Both the position numbers and the translations under genes were made by a program. Shown piece after piece: positions 35,147 through 44,237 of a DNA stretch of 64,000 nt. The notes beneath the pieces are model-generated. The model searched no databases, had not been told where the DNA came from, and saw only the letters and a program-made list of their open reading frames with translations. Location: assembly GCF_001420915.1 (NCBI RefSeq), contig NZ_CP013021.1, forward strand, positions 3,089,001-3,153,000. Direction: 5' to 3'. This DNA comes from Agarivorans gilvus (lineage in GTDB: Bacteria > Pseudomonadota > Gammaproteobacteria > Enterobacterales > Celerinatantimonadaceae). The number at the start of each line of letters is the position of its first letter. Within the stretch, counting starts at the first letter, position 1.

Positions 35147-36684
35147 TGGATCTAGAGGCTGAACTAAGCGTATTGGAAGATGAAAAGGCGCTAAGCTCTG
35201 ATACGCCGCACCTCGAGGGCGTAGAAGGCTGGCAACTGCCTTACATGTTTGCCAAACACTATGGAGTGATGCTGGAGAAACAGCAAGGCGCTTGGGTGGT
35301 TTACCATAACTCAAAACTTGAGTTAGCAGCCTTATTGGAAATTCGTCGTATTCTGCAGCAAGAGTTTAGCTGCCAAGCACTATCTGATGAGGAGTTTGAA
35401 CAGCACCTCACTGAGGCCTATCAGCGCGACTCTTCGCAAGCTCGTCAGTTAATGGAAGACATTGGCAATGACATGGACTTCTACACCTTGGCCGAAGAAC
35501 TGCCAGAAAATGAAGACTTGTTAGAGAGTGAAGATGACGCGCCGATTATTAAGTTGATTAACGCCATGCTAGGTGAGGCGATCAAAGAAGGCGCCAGTGA
35601 TATTCATATCGAAACCTTTGAAGCGGCCTTAGTGATTCGTTTTCGTATCGACGGGGTATTACGGGAAATTCTTCGCCCTCATCGCAAGTTGGCGGCTTTG
35701 TTAGTATCGCGGATTAAAGTGATGGCACGCCTCGACATCGCCGAAAAACGGGTGCCCCAAGATGGTCGAATTTCCTTACGGATTGCGGGGCGCGCGGTGG
35801 ACGTGCGGGTATCTACCATGCCATCGAGTCATGGTGAGCGAGTGGTATTGCGTTTATTGGATAAGAATAATGCGCGTCTGAATCTCGCCAACCTAGGTTT
35901 AATGGAGCAGCATCGTGACGTGATTAGCGAATTGTTGAAGAAACCTCACGGGATTATTTTGGTGACCGGCCCCACCGGTTCCGGTAAAAGTACCACCTTG
36001 TATGCAGGTTTGAGCGAGATTAACAGTAAGGATCGCAACATTCTTACCGTGGAAGACCCGATTGAATATAACATCGAAGGTATTGGTCAAACCCAGGTGA
36101 ACACCAAGGTAGATATGACTTTCGCGCGTGGCCTGCGGGCGATTTTGCGTCAAGATCCCGATGTGGTGATGATTGGTGAGATCCGAGACTTAGAAACAGC
36201 GCAAATCGCGGTGCAAGCCAGTTTAACCGGCCACTTAGTATTATCTACCCTGCATACCAATACCGCGATTGGCTCGGTCACTCGTTTGCGTGATATGGGG
36301 GTAGAGCCCTTCTTGTTATCATCAAGTTTGCTGGCGGTATTGGCTCAGCGTTTGGTACGAACCTTGTGCACCGAGTGCCGAGAACCACACCTAGTCAGTG
36401 AGCGTGAGCATCAGCTTTTGGGCATTGCCAAAGATGCTACTGTTTACCGTCCGGTAGGGTGTGAGCACTGCAATCACACCGGCTATCGCGGTCGTACCGG
36501 TATTCATGAATTGTTACCGATTAATGATCAGGTACGAGACATGATCCATGCTGGCAGTAGTGAGCAAGAGATTGAGCACGCGGTTCGCCCATTTTGTCCC
36601 AGTATTCGCCAAGACGGCGTTGATAAGGTCCTACAGGGTATCACTAGTCTAGAAGAAGTATTGCGAGTGACTCGCGAAGGATAG
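35146..36684 (+). CDS. gspE: Type II secretion ATPase GspE
   Basis: Cytoplasmic hexameric ATPase driving pseudopilus assembly. 512 residues. Walker A is TGPTGSGKSTTLYA (about 278-291); the Asp box and Walker B are in RAILRQDPDVVMIGEIRDLE; His box is SLTGHLVLSTLHTN. A zinc-binding module with CTEC and CEHC (about 408-448) is present. The ATG overlaps the gspD stop by one base (TAATG), so translation is coupled. Confidence 0.97.
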   Translation: MDLEAELSVLEDEKALSSDTPHLEGVEGWQLPYMFAKHYGVMLEKQQGAWVVYHNSKLELAALLEIRRILQQEFSCQALSDEEFEQHLTEAYQRDSSQARQLMEDIGNDMDFYTLAEELPENEDLLESEDDAPIIKLINAMLGEAIKEGASDIHIETFEAALVIRFRIDGVLREILRPHRKLAALLVSRIKVMARLDIAEKRVPQDGRISLRIAGRAVDVRVSTMPSSHGERVVLRLLDKNNARLNLANLGLMEQHRDVISELLKKPHGIILVTGPTGSGKSTTLYAGLSEINSKDRNILTVEDPIEYNIEGIGQTQVNTKVDMTFARGLRAILRQDPDVVMIGEIRDLETAQIAVQASLTGHLVLSTLHTNTAIGSVTRLRDMGVEPFLLSSSLLAVLAQRLVRTLCTECREPHLVSEREHQLLGIAKDATVYRPVGCEHCNHTGYRGRTGIHELLPINDQVRDMIHAGSSEQEIEHAVRPFCPSIRQDGVDKVLQGITSLEEVLRVTREG

Positions 36685-36692
36685 TTAGCGGT

Positions 36693-37910
36693 ATGCCGGC
36701 ATTTGAATATCAAGCCTTTAATAAAAAAGGGAAAAAGTCGAACGGAGTTCACGAAGCGGATACTGCGCGTCAAGTGCGGTCTTATTTACGTGAGCAAGGG
36801 CTTACCCCGCTTAAAATTGAGCAGGTAGCCGAACGCGCCAAACAAACGGGCTCGGGTTTGCGTTTTAAAAGTAAAGTGAGCACTACCGATCTTGCCTTAT
36901 TAACTCGCCAATTGGCTACACTGGTGGCCGCCGCTATGCCAATTGAAGAATCACTGAAGGCGGTGGCGCAGCAATCTGAAAAGCCCAAATTAAAAAGCAT
37001 TATTTTAGGGGTGCGCTCAAAAGTCGTTGAAGGTTATAGCCTCGCCGATAGCATGAAAGATTTCCCCGAAGTGTTTGAAAAACTCTACTGCGCGATGGTG
37101 GCAGCGGGAGAAAAGTCGGGCCATCTCGACAAGGTTCTAGAGCGCCTAGCCGACTATACCGAGCAGCGCCAAGCGATGCGCATGAAAACCATGCAGGCCT
37201 TAATCTATCCAGCGGTATTAACCTTTGTCTGTTTGGCGGTGATCGCCATCTTGCTGGTATCGGTAGTACCCAAGGTGGTGGCTCAATTTGAACACATGGG
37301 TCAAGAATTACCTGGGGCGACGCAGTTCTTGATTGCGCTGAGTGAACTGGTTAGTCACTACGGTTTATTTTTTCTTATTACCGTGATGTTAGCGTTGGTG
37401 GTTTGGCAACGGCTATTGCAAAAAGACAATATTCGGATGCAGTGGCACCAGCGTATCCTCAGTTTGCCGGTACTAGGCAAGGTGAGTAAGGGCTTAAACA
37501 CCGCCCGTTTCGCCCGTACTCTGAGCATTTTAAATGCCAGTGCGGTGCCGCTGTTAGAAGGCATGGGCATCGCGGGCGAGGTCTTAACCAATGATTATGC
37601 GCGGGCCCAAGTGCTCGACGCGGCTTCTAAGGTGAGAGAAGGGGGCAGTTTGCATTCGTCGTTGGAGGCAACCCAGTTGTTTCCCCCGATGATGCTACAC
37701 ATGATTGCAAGTGGTGAACGCTCTGGCGAGCTAGAGAGCATGTTGGAACGGGCCGCGGATAATCAGGACCGTCAATTTGAGACTCAAGTAAACATAGCAT
37801 TAGGGATATTCGAGCCAGCCTTGATCGTGACCATGGCTGGGGTCGTGCTATTTATTGTAATGGCAATTCTATTGCCGATTTTGGAACTTAATAACATGGT
37901 TGGGCTTTAG
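36693..37910 (+). CDS. gspF: Type II secretion platform protein GspF
   Basis: Polytopic inner-membrane platform protein that couples the ATPase to the pseudopilus. 405 residues with two T2SSF domains (about 70-195 and 270-395), three membrane helices (about 170-195, 220-245, 375-400), and the conserved MVAAGEKSGHLDKVLERLA and MIASGERSGELESML repeats. Follows gspE by 8 nt. Confidence 0.96.
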   Translation: MPAFEYQAFNKKGKKSNGVHEADTARQVRSYLREQGLTPLKIEQVAERAKQTGSGLRFKSKVSTTDLALLTRQLATLVAAAMPIEESLKAVAQQSEKPKLKSIILGVRSKVVEGYSLADSMKDFPEVFEKLYCAMVAAGEKSGHLDKVLERLADYTEQRQAMRMKTMQALIYPAVLTFVCLAVIAILLVSVVPKVVAQFEHMGQELPGATQFLIALSELVSHYGLFFLITVMLALVVWQRLLQKDNIRMQWHQRILSLPVLGKVSKGLNTARFARTLSILNASAVPLLEGMGIAGEVLTNDYARAQVLDAASKVREGGSLHSSLEATQLFPPMMLHMIASGERSGELESMLERAADNQDRQFETQVNIALGIFEPALIVTMAGVVLFIVMAILLPILELNNMVGL

Positions 37911-37938
37911 GTCTTACCGGTATTTTGGAGTAAGTAAA

Positions 37939-38379
37939 ATGCAAAAATCGATGCACTCTCAAGCAACTAGCCGAGGTTTCACCTTGCTAGAAGTGATGGT
38001 GGTGATTGTTATTTTAGGGATCCTCGCGGGATTGGTGGTACCTAACCTACTAGGAAACAAAGAAAAAGCCGATATTCAAAAAGCCAAAACCGATATTGTG
38101 GCCTTGGAAAACGCTTTAGATATGTATCGTTTGGACAACTCTCGTTACCCTACCACCGAACAAGGCTTAGAGGCTTTGGTGACTAAGCCAACTTCCAGCC
38201 CAGAGCCACGTAACTACCCTGAAGATGGTTATTTGCGTCGCCTGCAAAAAGACCCATGGGGTAACGATTACATCCTCATTAGCCCCGGAGAAAAAGGCCG
38301 TATTGATATTTTCAGTGCCGGCCTAGATGGTGAAGAAGGCACCGCCGATGATATCGGTAACTGGAACCTAGACCAGTAA
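37939..38379 (+). CDS. gspG: Major pseudopilin GspG
   Basis: Main subunit of the type II pseudopilus. From ATG 37939 the protein is 146 residues, with a prepilin leader ending RG before FTLLEVMVVIVILGILAG, cleaved after G13 by GspO. Family features YPTTEQGLEAL, YLRRLQKDPWGNDY and the calcium-site region SAGLDGEEGTADDIGNW are present. The start is chosen for its GGAG 10 nt upstream; the frame is open from 37900, but that would overlap gspF. Confidence 0.96.
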   Translation: MQKSMHSQATSRGFTLLEVMVVIVILGILAGLVVPNLLGNKEKADIQKAKTDIVALENALDMYRLDNSRYPTTEQGLEALVTKPTSSPEPRNYPEDGYLRRLQKDPWGNDYILISPGEKGRIDIFSAGLDGEEGTADDIGNWNLDQ

Positions 38380-38380
38380 G

Positions 38381-38971
38381 TTGACTAGCTTGCCACCTGT
38401 CTTACGTTCGCGCCAGCAAGGTTTTACCTTGCTGGAAGTGATCTTGGTATTGCTGTTGATGTCGATTGGCATTTACTCGGTAGTGATGTCGGTGAGTGGC
38501 AGCAGTGAGCAGAAAATTGTAGAGCAACAAGCCAAGCGCTTAGCGGCTTTAGTGCAATATGCCCAAGAGCGAGCACTGTTAACTGGCTACGATTACGGCC
38601 TGTTTAGTGATGCCGAGAGTTACCAGTTTGTGCGTATGGAAAAACAGCGCTGGGTGGCACTAAATAATCGCATCTTTCAGCAGCAAAACTTTGAATTTCC
38701 CTATTATCTAGAATTGACATTGGAAGATGCCGAACTTGAAGAACAGGGCTTTGGCAGTGGTCGTTTGGGTTTTACCGAAGGTGATTTGTTTGAAAAAGAC
38801 TTCATCACCGATGAACCTGAGCAGACGATAGTACCGCAGGTACTGGTGCTGAGTAGTGGAGAAGTGACGCCGTTTAAACTGAGTTTCGTTTATGAAAATA
38901 GCCAGTATTTTTGGCAGGTAGCCAGCGATGACCTTGGTCAGTTAACGATAAGCAGAGAAACGCTTGAATGA
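38381..38971 (+). CDS. gspH: Minor pseudopilin GspH
   Basis: Minor pseudopilin of 196 residues with leader SRQQG before FTLLEVILVLLLMSIGIYS and a GspH-type globular part. It starts at TTG 38381, one base after the gspG stop, with no clear Shine-Dalgarno. Translation probably depends on coupling to gspG. An alternative start further in would remove the leader, so TTG is preferred. Its stop overlaps the gspI ATG. Confidence 0.9.
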   Translation: MTSLPPVLRSRQQGFTLLEVILVLLLMSIGIYSVVMSVSGSSEQKIVEQQAKRLAALVQYAQERALLTGYDYGLFSDAESYQFVRMEKQRWVALNNRIFQQQNFEFPYYLELTLEDAELEEQGFGSGRLGFTEGDLFEKDFITDEPEQTIVPQVLVLSSGEVTPFKLSFVYENSQYFWQVASDDLGQLTISRETLE

Positions 38972-39330
38972 ATAAGCAACGCGGCATGACCTTGCTAGAA
39001 GTGATGGTAGCCTTGGCGGTACTAGCCATTGCTGGCACCGCGGTGATGAAAAGCGCTTCGGAGAACCTGCGCAGTTTAAATTATATTCAAGAAAAGTCGT
39101 TTGCGTTGTGGGTGGCCGATAACCAAATGGCCGAATTGCTGCTTAGCAATACCTGGCCGGGTACTGCTAGTCGCAAGGGGACGGCTGAATTTGGCGAGCA
39201 TGAATGGCATTGGCGCTCTCAAGGCATTGCCACTGCCGATCCTAATTTTGTTGCGGTCACCATTACCGTGTATCGCGATGAACAAGAAAAGTCGGCCTTG
39301 GCCGAAGTTACCAGTTATGTGAGCCGCTAA
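38968..39330 (+). CDS. gspI: Minor pseudopilin GspI
   Basis: 120 residues; forms the pseudopilus tip with GspJ and GspK. The short prepilin leader MNKQRG precedes MTLLEVMVALAVLAIAG. The family region WVADNQMAELLL and a tryptophan-rich EHEWHWRSQG follow. Its ATG overlaps the gspH stop and its stop overlaps the gspJ start by one base. Confidence 0.95.
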   Translation: MNKQRGMTLLEVMVALAVLAIAGTAVMKSASENLRSLNYIQEKSFALWVADNQMAELLLSNTWPGTASRKGTAEFGEHEWHWRSQGIATADPNFVAVTITVYRDEQEKSALAEVTSYVSR

Positions 39331-40166
39331 TGAAACAGCGCGGTTTTACTTTACTCGAAATGCTGGTGGCGATTGTTATTTTCGCCTTGTTGACCATGGC
39401 GGCTTACCAAGTGCTGCAAGGGGTGATGCGCAGCGATGAAGTATCACAACAGCATGGAGAAAAGCTGCGTCAGTTACAACGCGCCATGTTCATTATGCAG
39501 CGCGACTTTAGCCAAATGGCGGCGCGTTCGGTGCGTGATGAAACCGGTGAGCAGCGCCCTTTATTGCGCGCCGAAAAGTATTACCTAGAAAGTGATGACA
39601 TGGGTTTGGAAATGCTGGTATCGGGCTGGCGTAATCCGCAAGCGGTATTACGGCGCTCACAGTTACAGCGGGTCGCCTACTTAGTCAAAGACGAACAATT
39701 GATTAAGCGTTTTTACCGTTATCCTGATGCCGTAGTGGGTTATCAGCCACGCGATATGGTGTTATTAGACGGGGTAGAAGAGCTTAGTTTTAGGTTTCAT
39801 GGTACCCGAGGTTGGAGCGACCAAGTGTCAGACACTAACCAGCTACCTCGCGGTGTAGAAGTCACTTTGCTACAACGTGATTTCGGTAAACTACGGCGGG
39901 TGTTTTTAACCCCGCAAGGTAGTCGAGCTGCGGTGGCCGGTCAGGCACAAGAAGATGTTAACCGCAATACTAACCAAGAAGGTAGCCGCAACGGTAACAG
40001 TTCTGGAAGTGGCAATAACTCGGGAAGCAGTAACAGCTCTGGTAGTCAGCCTAATCCGGGGGCAATTAATGCGCGCGGGTTGTTCTTTGCACAAGCAAAC
40101 AGGCGTTGCGTTATTAACGATGATGCTGATCTTGGCGGTAATGGTGGTAGTGGCGGCTCAGTTTAG
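39330..40166 (+). CDS. gspJ: Minor pseudopilin GspJ, C-terminus probably misread
   Basis: Tip pseudopilin with leader MKQRG before FTLLEMLVAIVIFALLTM. The globular part has MQRDFSQMAARSVRDETGE, WRNPQAVLRRSQLQRVAY and VEVTLL. A low-complexity Ser/Gly/Asn tail starts about residue 213. As written the frame runs to 40166 and overlaps gspK by 98 nt. Adding one G to the run at 40058-40062 would instead end the protein at NPGGN with TAA overlapping the gspK ATG (TAATG), the arrangement used between the other genes of this operon. True end is then probably 40069. Confidence 0.85.
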   Translation: MKQRGFTLLEMLVAIVIFALLTMAAYQVLQGVMRSDEVSQQHGEKLRQLQRAMFIMQRDFSQMAARSVRDETGEQRPLLRAEKYYLESDDMGLEMLVSGWRNPQAVLRRSQLQRVAYLVKDEQLIKRFYRYPDAVVGYQPRDMVLLDGVEELSFRFHGTRGWSDQVSDTNQLPRGVEVTLLQRDFGKLRRVFLTPQGSRAAVAGQAQEDVNRNTNQEGSRNGNSSGSGNNSGSSNSSGSQPNPGAINARGLFFAQANRRCVINDDADLGGNGGSGGSV

Positions 40167-41054
40167 CCAGCGTTTGCAGCTAGATTTAGCGCGCGCCAAC
40201 AACTTGCAACAGTCGATGCGTGGCAATTGGTTACTCATGGGGCCGAAGCCTTTGCCATGAAGGTGATCAAGCAAGATCTTGAAGATGATGACCGGGTACA
40301 TCTTGGCCAGTATTGGGCTACCGAAGGCATGGTGTTTCCGGTGGAAGACTCGTTGATTAAAGGGCGCATTATCGATATGCAAGCCTGCTTTAATTTGAAT
40401 GCTTTAGGTCAGCCTAATCGTCGCGATGGCCAACCACCCAAAGTGGTGGATCAGTTTATTGGTTTGCTGGTGGCTTTAGGGGTGGATGCCTATAGTGCAG
40501 AGCAAATTACCGATGCCACTCGAGACTGGATTGATGCCGACACTATTCCTCAGCCGCAAGGTGCTGAAGACAGTGTTTACGAGAGCTTAAATCCGCCTTA
40601 TTTACCGGCCAACATGCCGATGGTGGACCGTAGTGAATTTCGCGCGGTGTATGGGGTTAGCGCCGCAATTTACCGGCGCGTCGAGCCTTTTATCTGTGCC
40701 TTGCCGGAGTCTAATTTGGCGGTAAATGTGAATACCATCGCGCTAGACCAGCCGCAGCTATTGGAAGCCTTGTTTTATCCGGATCTGGATAACACTGGGG
40801 CGCAGCAGGTCTTGAATGACCGTCCTGATGAAGGGTATCGTGTGTTAGATGAGATGATGACGCATCCGGCCTTGTCGGGTATTCCTCTGACACAAACCGG
40901 GTTAAAGCAGACTTTAGCGTTGCGCTCAAATTATTTTAAAGCGCAGCTGTTAGTAGAAAATGAACAAGGACAAGCACAAATGAGCAGCGTGTTTAAGCGC
41001 AGCGGAACTTCTGACTTACAAGTCATTCGACGCTCTTATGGAGACCAACCGTGA
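40069..41054 (+). pseudogene. gspK: Minor pseudopilin GspK, frameshifted
   Basis: Tip pseudopilin that begins MRAGCSLHKQTG before VALLTMMLILAVMVVVAAQF. The first frame runs to a premature TGA at 40258-40260. The rest of GspK continues in the next frame from HGAEAFAMKVIKQDLEDDD to the end (QVIRRSYGDQP). One extra G in GGGG at 40239-40242 restores MGAEAFAMKVI, which matches GspK proteins. Either a real lesion that would disable the pseudopilus tip, or a sequencing error; every other gsp gene looks intact. The stop overlaps the gspL GTG. Confidence 0.88.
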
Positions 41055-42253
41055 ACGAACAACTTATCATTCGGCTTCCGAGTAGCGCCAAGGGAAGCGT
41101 GAATTGGCTGGTCTGGTCAGACAGTGAGCAGGAAGTTATCGCCACCGGCGAATTGGCCAGTACCGCCGAGTTGGGCTTGTTACAGGAAAAGGCTGAACAA
41201 CGTAGAGTGATCACTTTGTTGCCTGCCAGTGATGTTGCCCAACATCGTGTCAGTTTACCCCGTTCGGCGCAGCGCTCATGGCAACAGGTGGCGCCGTTCA
41301 TGCTCGAAGAGCAACTGGCCCAAGACCCCGATGAGCTACACATTGTATTGTTAGGCAAAGATAAAGAGGCGGTTGAACTTGCCTGTATTAGCCATAAGCA
41401 GATGGCAAGCTGGCAGGATATGCTGGAAACCGCGGGTATTAATAGTCGTTATTGGACTATTGATAGTCTTTGTTTGCCGCAAGCTGAAGCGGGTTGTGCT
41501 TCGGCAATTCAGCTTAATCAGCAATGGTTATTACGTTTTGCCGATGGCAAGGTAATGAACATTGATCAGCCATGGTTGGCCACTGCCTTAGCGCTGTTGG
41601 AGCAAGATTATCCTGAATTGGTGATTCAGCATTATAGTCCGGCACCAGATATTCACTTAGAGCACATACAATGGCAAGAAGCCTCACCTGAGCTGGCCAT
41701 GAAACTGCTCAGCGATGGTCTTAAAAAATCACCGCTTAACTTATTACAAGGCCGCTACGCACCGAGTAATCCCTTAGCAAAAATTTGGCAACAGTGGCGT
41801 AAGGTGGCCGTGGCGGCTGGTATTTGTTTTGCTCTAGCGCTAGCTCAGCAAGTCATTGAAACGCATAAAACAGAGCAGCAAATTGCCGAGGTGAAAGATA
41901 ATATCCGCGAAGTTTATAAGCAGGTGTTCCCGCAGGTGAGCCGAGTTAGAGATAGCAGTATTCGCCGTGACTTTCGACGTGCTTTAGCCGAACTCGACGC
42001 GGCGCCTCAACAAGACTTTGTCACAATGATGGTGCATTTGGCGGGAGCCTTTGAGCAGGAGCGTGATTTTGCGCCCTTGAGCTTGCGCTACGACCACCAG
42101 AAAGGGGAAATTCGCTTACAGGCTCAGGCCAAAAGTTATCAAAGTTTTGAAAAGTTTAGGCAAGCGGTTCAGCCCTATGTCACCGAGCAGGGCACCTTAA
42201 GCAATAAAGAGGGAGCTGTAGTGGGCACCTTGGTAATAAGGAAGGCATCATGA
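41051..42253 (+). CDS. gspL: Type II secretion protein GspL
   Basis: Inner-membrane protein that recruits GspE. 400 residues: a cytoplasmic actin-like domain (about 1-235), a single membrane helix (about 253-268, AAGICFALALAQQ), and a periplasmic ferredoxin-like domain (about 310-400). The GTG start overlaps the gspK stop. Family features LPASDVAQHRVSLP and PFMLEEQLAQDPDELH are visible. Confidence 0.94.
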   Translation: MNEQLIIRLPSSAKGSVNWLVWSDSEQEVIATGELASTAELGLLQEKAEQRRVITLLPASDVAQHRVSLPRSAQRSWQQVAPFMLEEQLAQDPDELHIVLLGKDKEAVELACISHKQMASWQDMLETAGINSRYWTIDSLCLPQAEAGCASAIQLNQQWLLRFADGKVMNIDQPWLATALALLEQDYPELVIQHYSPAPDIHLEHIQWQEASPELAMKLLSDGLKKSPLNLLQGRYAPSNPLAKIWQQWRKVAVAAGICFALALAQQVIETHKTEQQIAEVKDNIREVYKQVFPQVSRVRDSSIRRDFRRALAELDAAPQQDFVTMMVHLAGAFEQERDFAPLSLRYDHQKGEIRLQAQAKSYQSFEKFRQAVQPYVTEQGTLSNKEGAVVGTLVIRKAS

Positions 42254-42720
42254 AGCAGTGGTGGCAAAGTTTAAATAAAAGAGAACAAAACTTAGTGAGC
42301 GTTGCGGCCTTGTTGGTGGCCATTGGAATACTTTACTGGGGTTTATGGTTACCGCTCAGCAATGCCAATCAGCAAGCCCAGCTGCGCCTGTTAAATCAGC
42401 AACAAACCCTGCAGTGGGCGCAGCAGCAAGGCTCGTTACTGATCGCCAGTGGCGGTAATGTGTCGGTGGATAGCCAAGTGAATGTGAGTCAAGCTGTTAG
42501 CAGTAGTGCTCGTCAGCAACGCATCACCATTAGTCGTATTCAACCGCAAGGTGAAGAAGTCGAGCTGTGGATAGAAAGCGTACCCTTCAACCAGCTAATG
42601 GCATGGTTAAAAATGCTTAGCCAGCGCTATGGCATTATCGTGCAACACGTGGATTTAAGTGAAGGTAAACAAGCAGGCATCGTGGGTGTGCGCCGTTTAC
42701 GTTTAGGTAAAGCAGAATGA
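42250..42720 (+). CDS. gspM: Type II secretion protein GspM
   Basis: 156-residue inner-membrane protein that pairs with GspL. One membrane helix (about 16-34) follows a short cytoplasmic head LNKREQNLVSVAALL, and a periplasmic ferredoxin-like domain completes it (SRIQPQGEEVELWIESVPF, MAWLKMLSQRYGI). Overlaps gspL by 4 nt and gspN by 4 nt (ATGA). Confidence 0.94.
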   Translation: MKQWWQSLNKREQNLVSVAALLVAIGILYWGLWLPLSNANQQAQLRLLNQQQTLQWAQQQGSLLIASGGNVSVDSQVNVSQAVSSSARQQRITISRIQPQGEEVELWIESVPFNQLMAWLKMLSQRYGIIVQHVDLSEGKQAGIVGVRRLRLGKAE

Positions 42721-43472
42721 AGAAGTATATTGGTTTAGCGCTGCTGTTTATCACGGTTTATTTAGTTAGCTTGGTAGCGACAACGCCCTTATCGGTGGTA
42801 TTAAACTGGGTAAACTTGCCCAGAGGCTTTAGCCTAGAGCAGCCTAGTGGAACAATTTGGCAAGGCCGAGTCGCCACGCTGAATACACCGCAACTGCAGT
42901 TGAATCAACTGAGCTGGGATTTTCAAGCCAGTGCCTTGTTGTTTGGCCGCGTAGAAGCCGAAGTCGAATTGTCTAGCGGTGGAGAGCTTTGGGGTAAAGG
43001 TTTGGCCGGCTTAAGTTTTTCTGGTTGGTATTTAAAAGATTGGCAAGTGGATGCACCAGCCTCATGGTTAACTAAGCAGTATCCCTTACCGGTACCAGCG
43101 GTGGTAGAAGGTGATTTTCAGTTACAATTAGAGCAGCTAAACCAAGGTGCGCCTTGGTGTCAGCAGCTTCAAGGGCAGTTAAGCTGGTTAGCTCCGGTAT
43201 TACAAACCCCGCTTGGCGTATTACGTTTAGAAGACGTTAAGGGCCAATTGAGCTGTCAAGATGGTGAGCCGGCGCTGGAACTAAAACATAGCGATCAGCA
43301 ATTGGCTTTAGAGTTGCTGGCCTCGGTCAATCAATCGACTTGGAGCGCCGAAGGCAAGATTAAAGCCGCGGCAGATATGCCGAAAGCTATCAGCGATAAT
43401 TTGAAATATATTGGTCGCCCAGACCCTCAGGGCTTTTATCGTTTCAAAGAGCAGGGGCGCCTGCCTCGTTAA
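42717..43472 (+). CDS. gspN: Type II secretion protein GspN
   Basis: 251-residue protein with one N-terminal membrane helix (about 4-24) and a periplasmic beta-rich domain, including a Trp-containing start PSGTIWQGRVATL and the cysteines in APWCQQLQGQLSW and GQLSCQDG that may pair. GspN is the last gene of operons of Vibrio/Klebsiella type and is not essential in all systems. A terminator follows at once. No gspO (prepilin peptidase) gene lies here; it is normally next to the type IV pilus genes. Confidence 0.92.
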   Translation: MKKYIGLALLFITVYLVSLVATTPLSVVLNWVNLPRGFSLEQPSGTIWQGRVATLNTPQLQLNQLSWDFQASALLFGRVEAEVELSSGGELWGKGLAGLSFSGWYLKDWQVDAPASWLTKQYPLPVPAVVEGDFQLQLEQLNQGAPWCQQLQGQLSWLAPVLQTPLGVLRLEDVKGQLSCQDGEPALELKHSDQQLALELLASVNQSTWSAEGKIKAAADMPKAISDNLKYIGRPDPQGFYRFKEQGRLPR

Positions 43473-43477
43473 TAGAG

Positions 43478-43502
43478 AAGCCAGCAAGAGCTGGCTTTTT
43501 TA
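43478..43502. terminator. Terminator between gspN and yrfG
   Basis: AAGCCAGC-AAGA-GCTGGCTTTTTT: 7-bp stem with T run on the plus strand and AAG on the other, closing the gsp operon and possibly also serving yrfG. Confidence 0.88.
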
Positions 43503-44162
43503 TTGCGTCAACTGTTGAGTGAAGTGGTGGTAATCATCAATCGCAGGAAAATGAGTAAAGGTTTTACTGGCTTGCTGCGAGTCTGGGTTGTTAATGCCCA
43601 ACAAATATTTAACCCCAAACTGGGCTGCTTGTTGCAGTAGCTTTTCATTATCATCAATAAACAAGGTTCGTTCAGGCTCGAAGGGGTGATGTTCAATCAA
43701 GGCCTGCCAGAGTCGCGGGTCTTCCTTGGGATAACCAAATTGATGGGTGCTAAATACCTTATCTAAATAGCTATCTAAGCCGGTGACTCGGATCTTTGTG
43801 GCTAAACCATCGGGGTGACAATTGGTGAGTAAGATCCGTTGTTTAGAGGCGGCCGCAAGGGCTTCTAAAAAGGGTTTTACGTCGTCTCGCCACTGAATTT
43901 TGTGTTCAACTTCAGTTTTAAGCTGACGAATATCCATGTTGGTCTTATTGCTCCAGTAATCAAAGCAATACCAATCCAATGTGCCGGCAACGGTTTCGTA
44001 ATCAGCAAATAAGCGCTGCTTGGCTTCGGCTAAGCTGATGTTGTTTTGGTGAGCATAAGAGATGGGCAGATAGTGCATCCAAAAATAATTGTCGTAATGC
44101 AAATCCAGTAAGGTGCCATCCATGTCCAGCAAAACTGTATCTATTTTATTCCAGTCGAACAT
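43500..44162 (-). CDS. yrfG: GMP/IMP nucleotidase YrfG (HAD family)
   Basis: Haloacid-dehalogenase-type phosphatase of 220 residues. Motif I is LLDMDGTLLDLHYD (nucleophile Asp), motif II LLTNCHPDG, motif III Lys in YPKEDPR, motif IV FIDDNEKLL. Matches YrfG, which in E. coli hydrolyses purine 5'-monophosphates. In E. coli yrfG sits beside hslR; here the gsp operon lies between them. Confidence 0.9.
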   Translation of the reverse strand: MFDWNKIDTVLLDMDGTLLDLHYDNYFWMHYLPISYAHQNNISLAEAKQRLFADYETVAGTLDWYCFDYWSNKTNMDIRQLKTEVEHKIQWRDDVKPFLEALAAASKQRILLTNCHPDGLATKIRVTGLDSYLDKVFSTHQFGYPKEDPRLWQALIEHHPFEPERTLFIDDNEKLLQQAAQFGVKYLLGINNPDSQQASKTFTHFPAIDDYHHFTQQLTQ

Positions 44163-44237
44163 TCTTGCTTGCTAATCCTTGAGTGAGCCTAACAGCAATG
44201 TAACAATGAGCCTAACTTAATCATAGCAGGAAGATCG

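Noticed and set aside
39950..40060. Ser/Gly/Asn-rich tract in gspJ as a repeat-driven variable element
   Set aside because: Codons vary and no exact tandem unit is seen; a low-complexity tail is enough to explain it.
32207..43472. gsp operon as a horizontally acquired insertion between hslR and yrfG
   Set aside because: Vibrio-type genomes have the same neighbourhood (pckA, hslO/hslR, T2SS genes, nudE/cysQ), and base composition is like the flanks, so it is ancestral.
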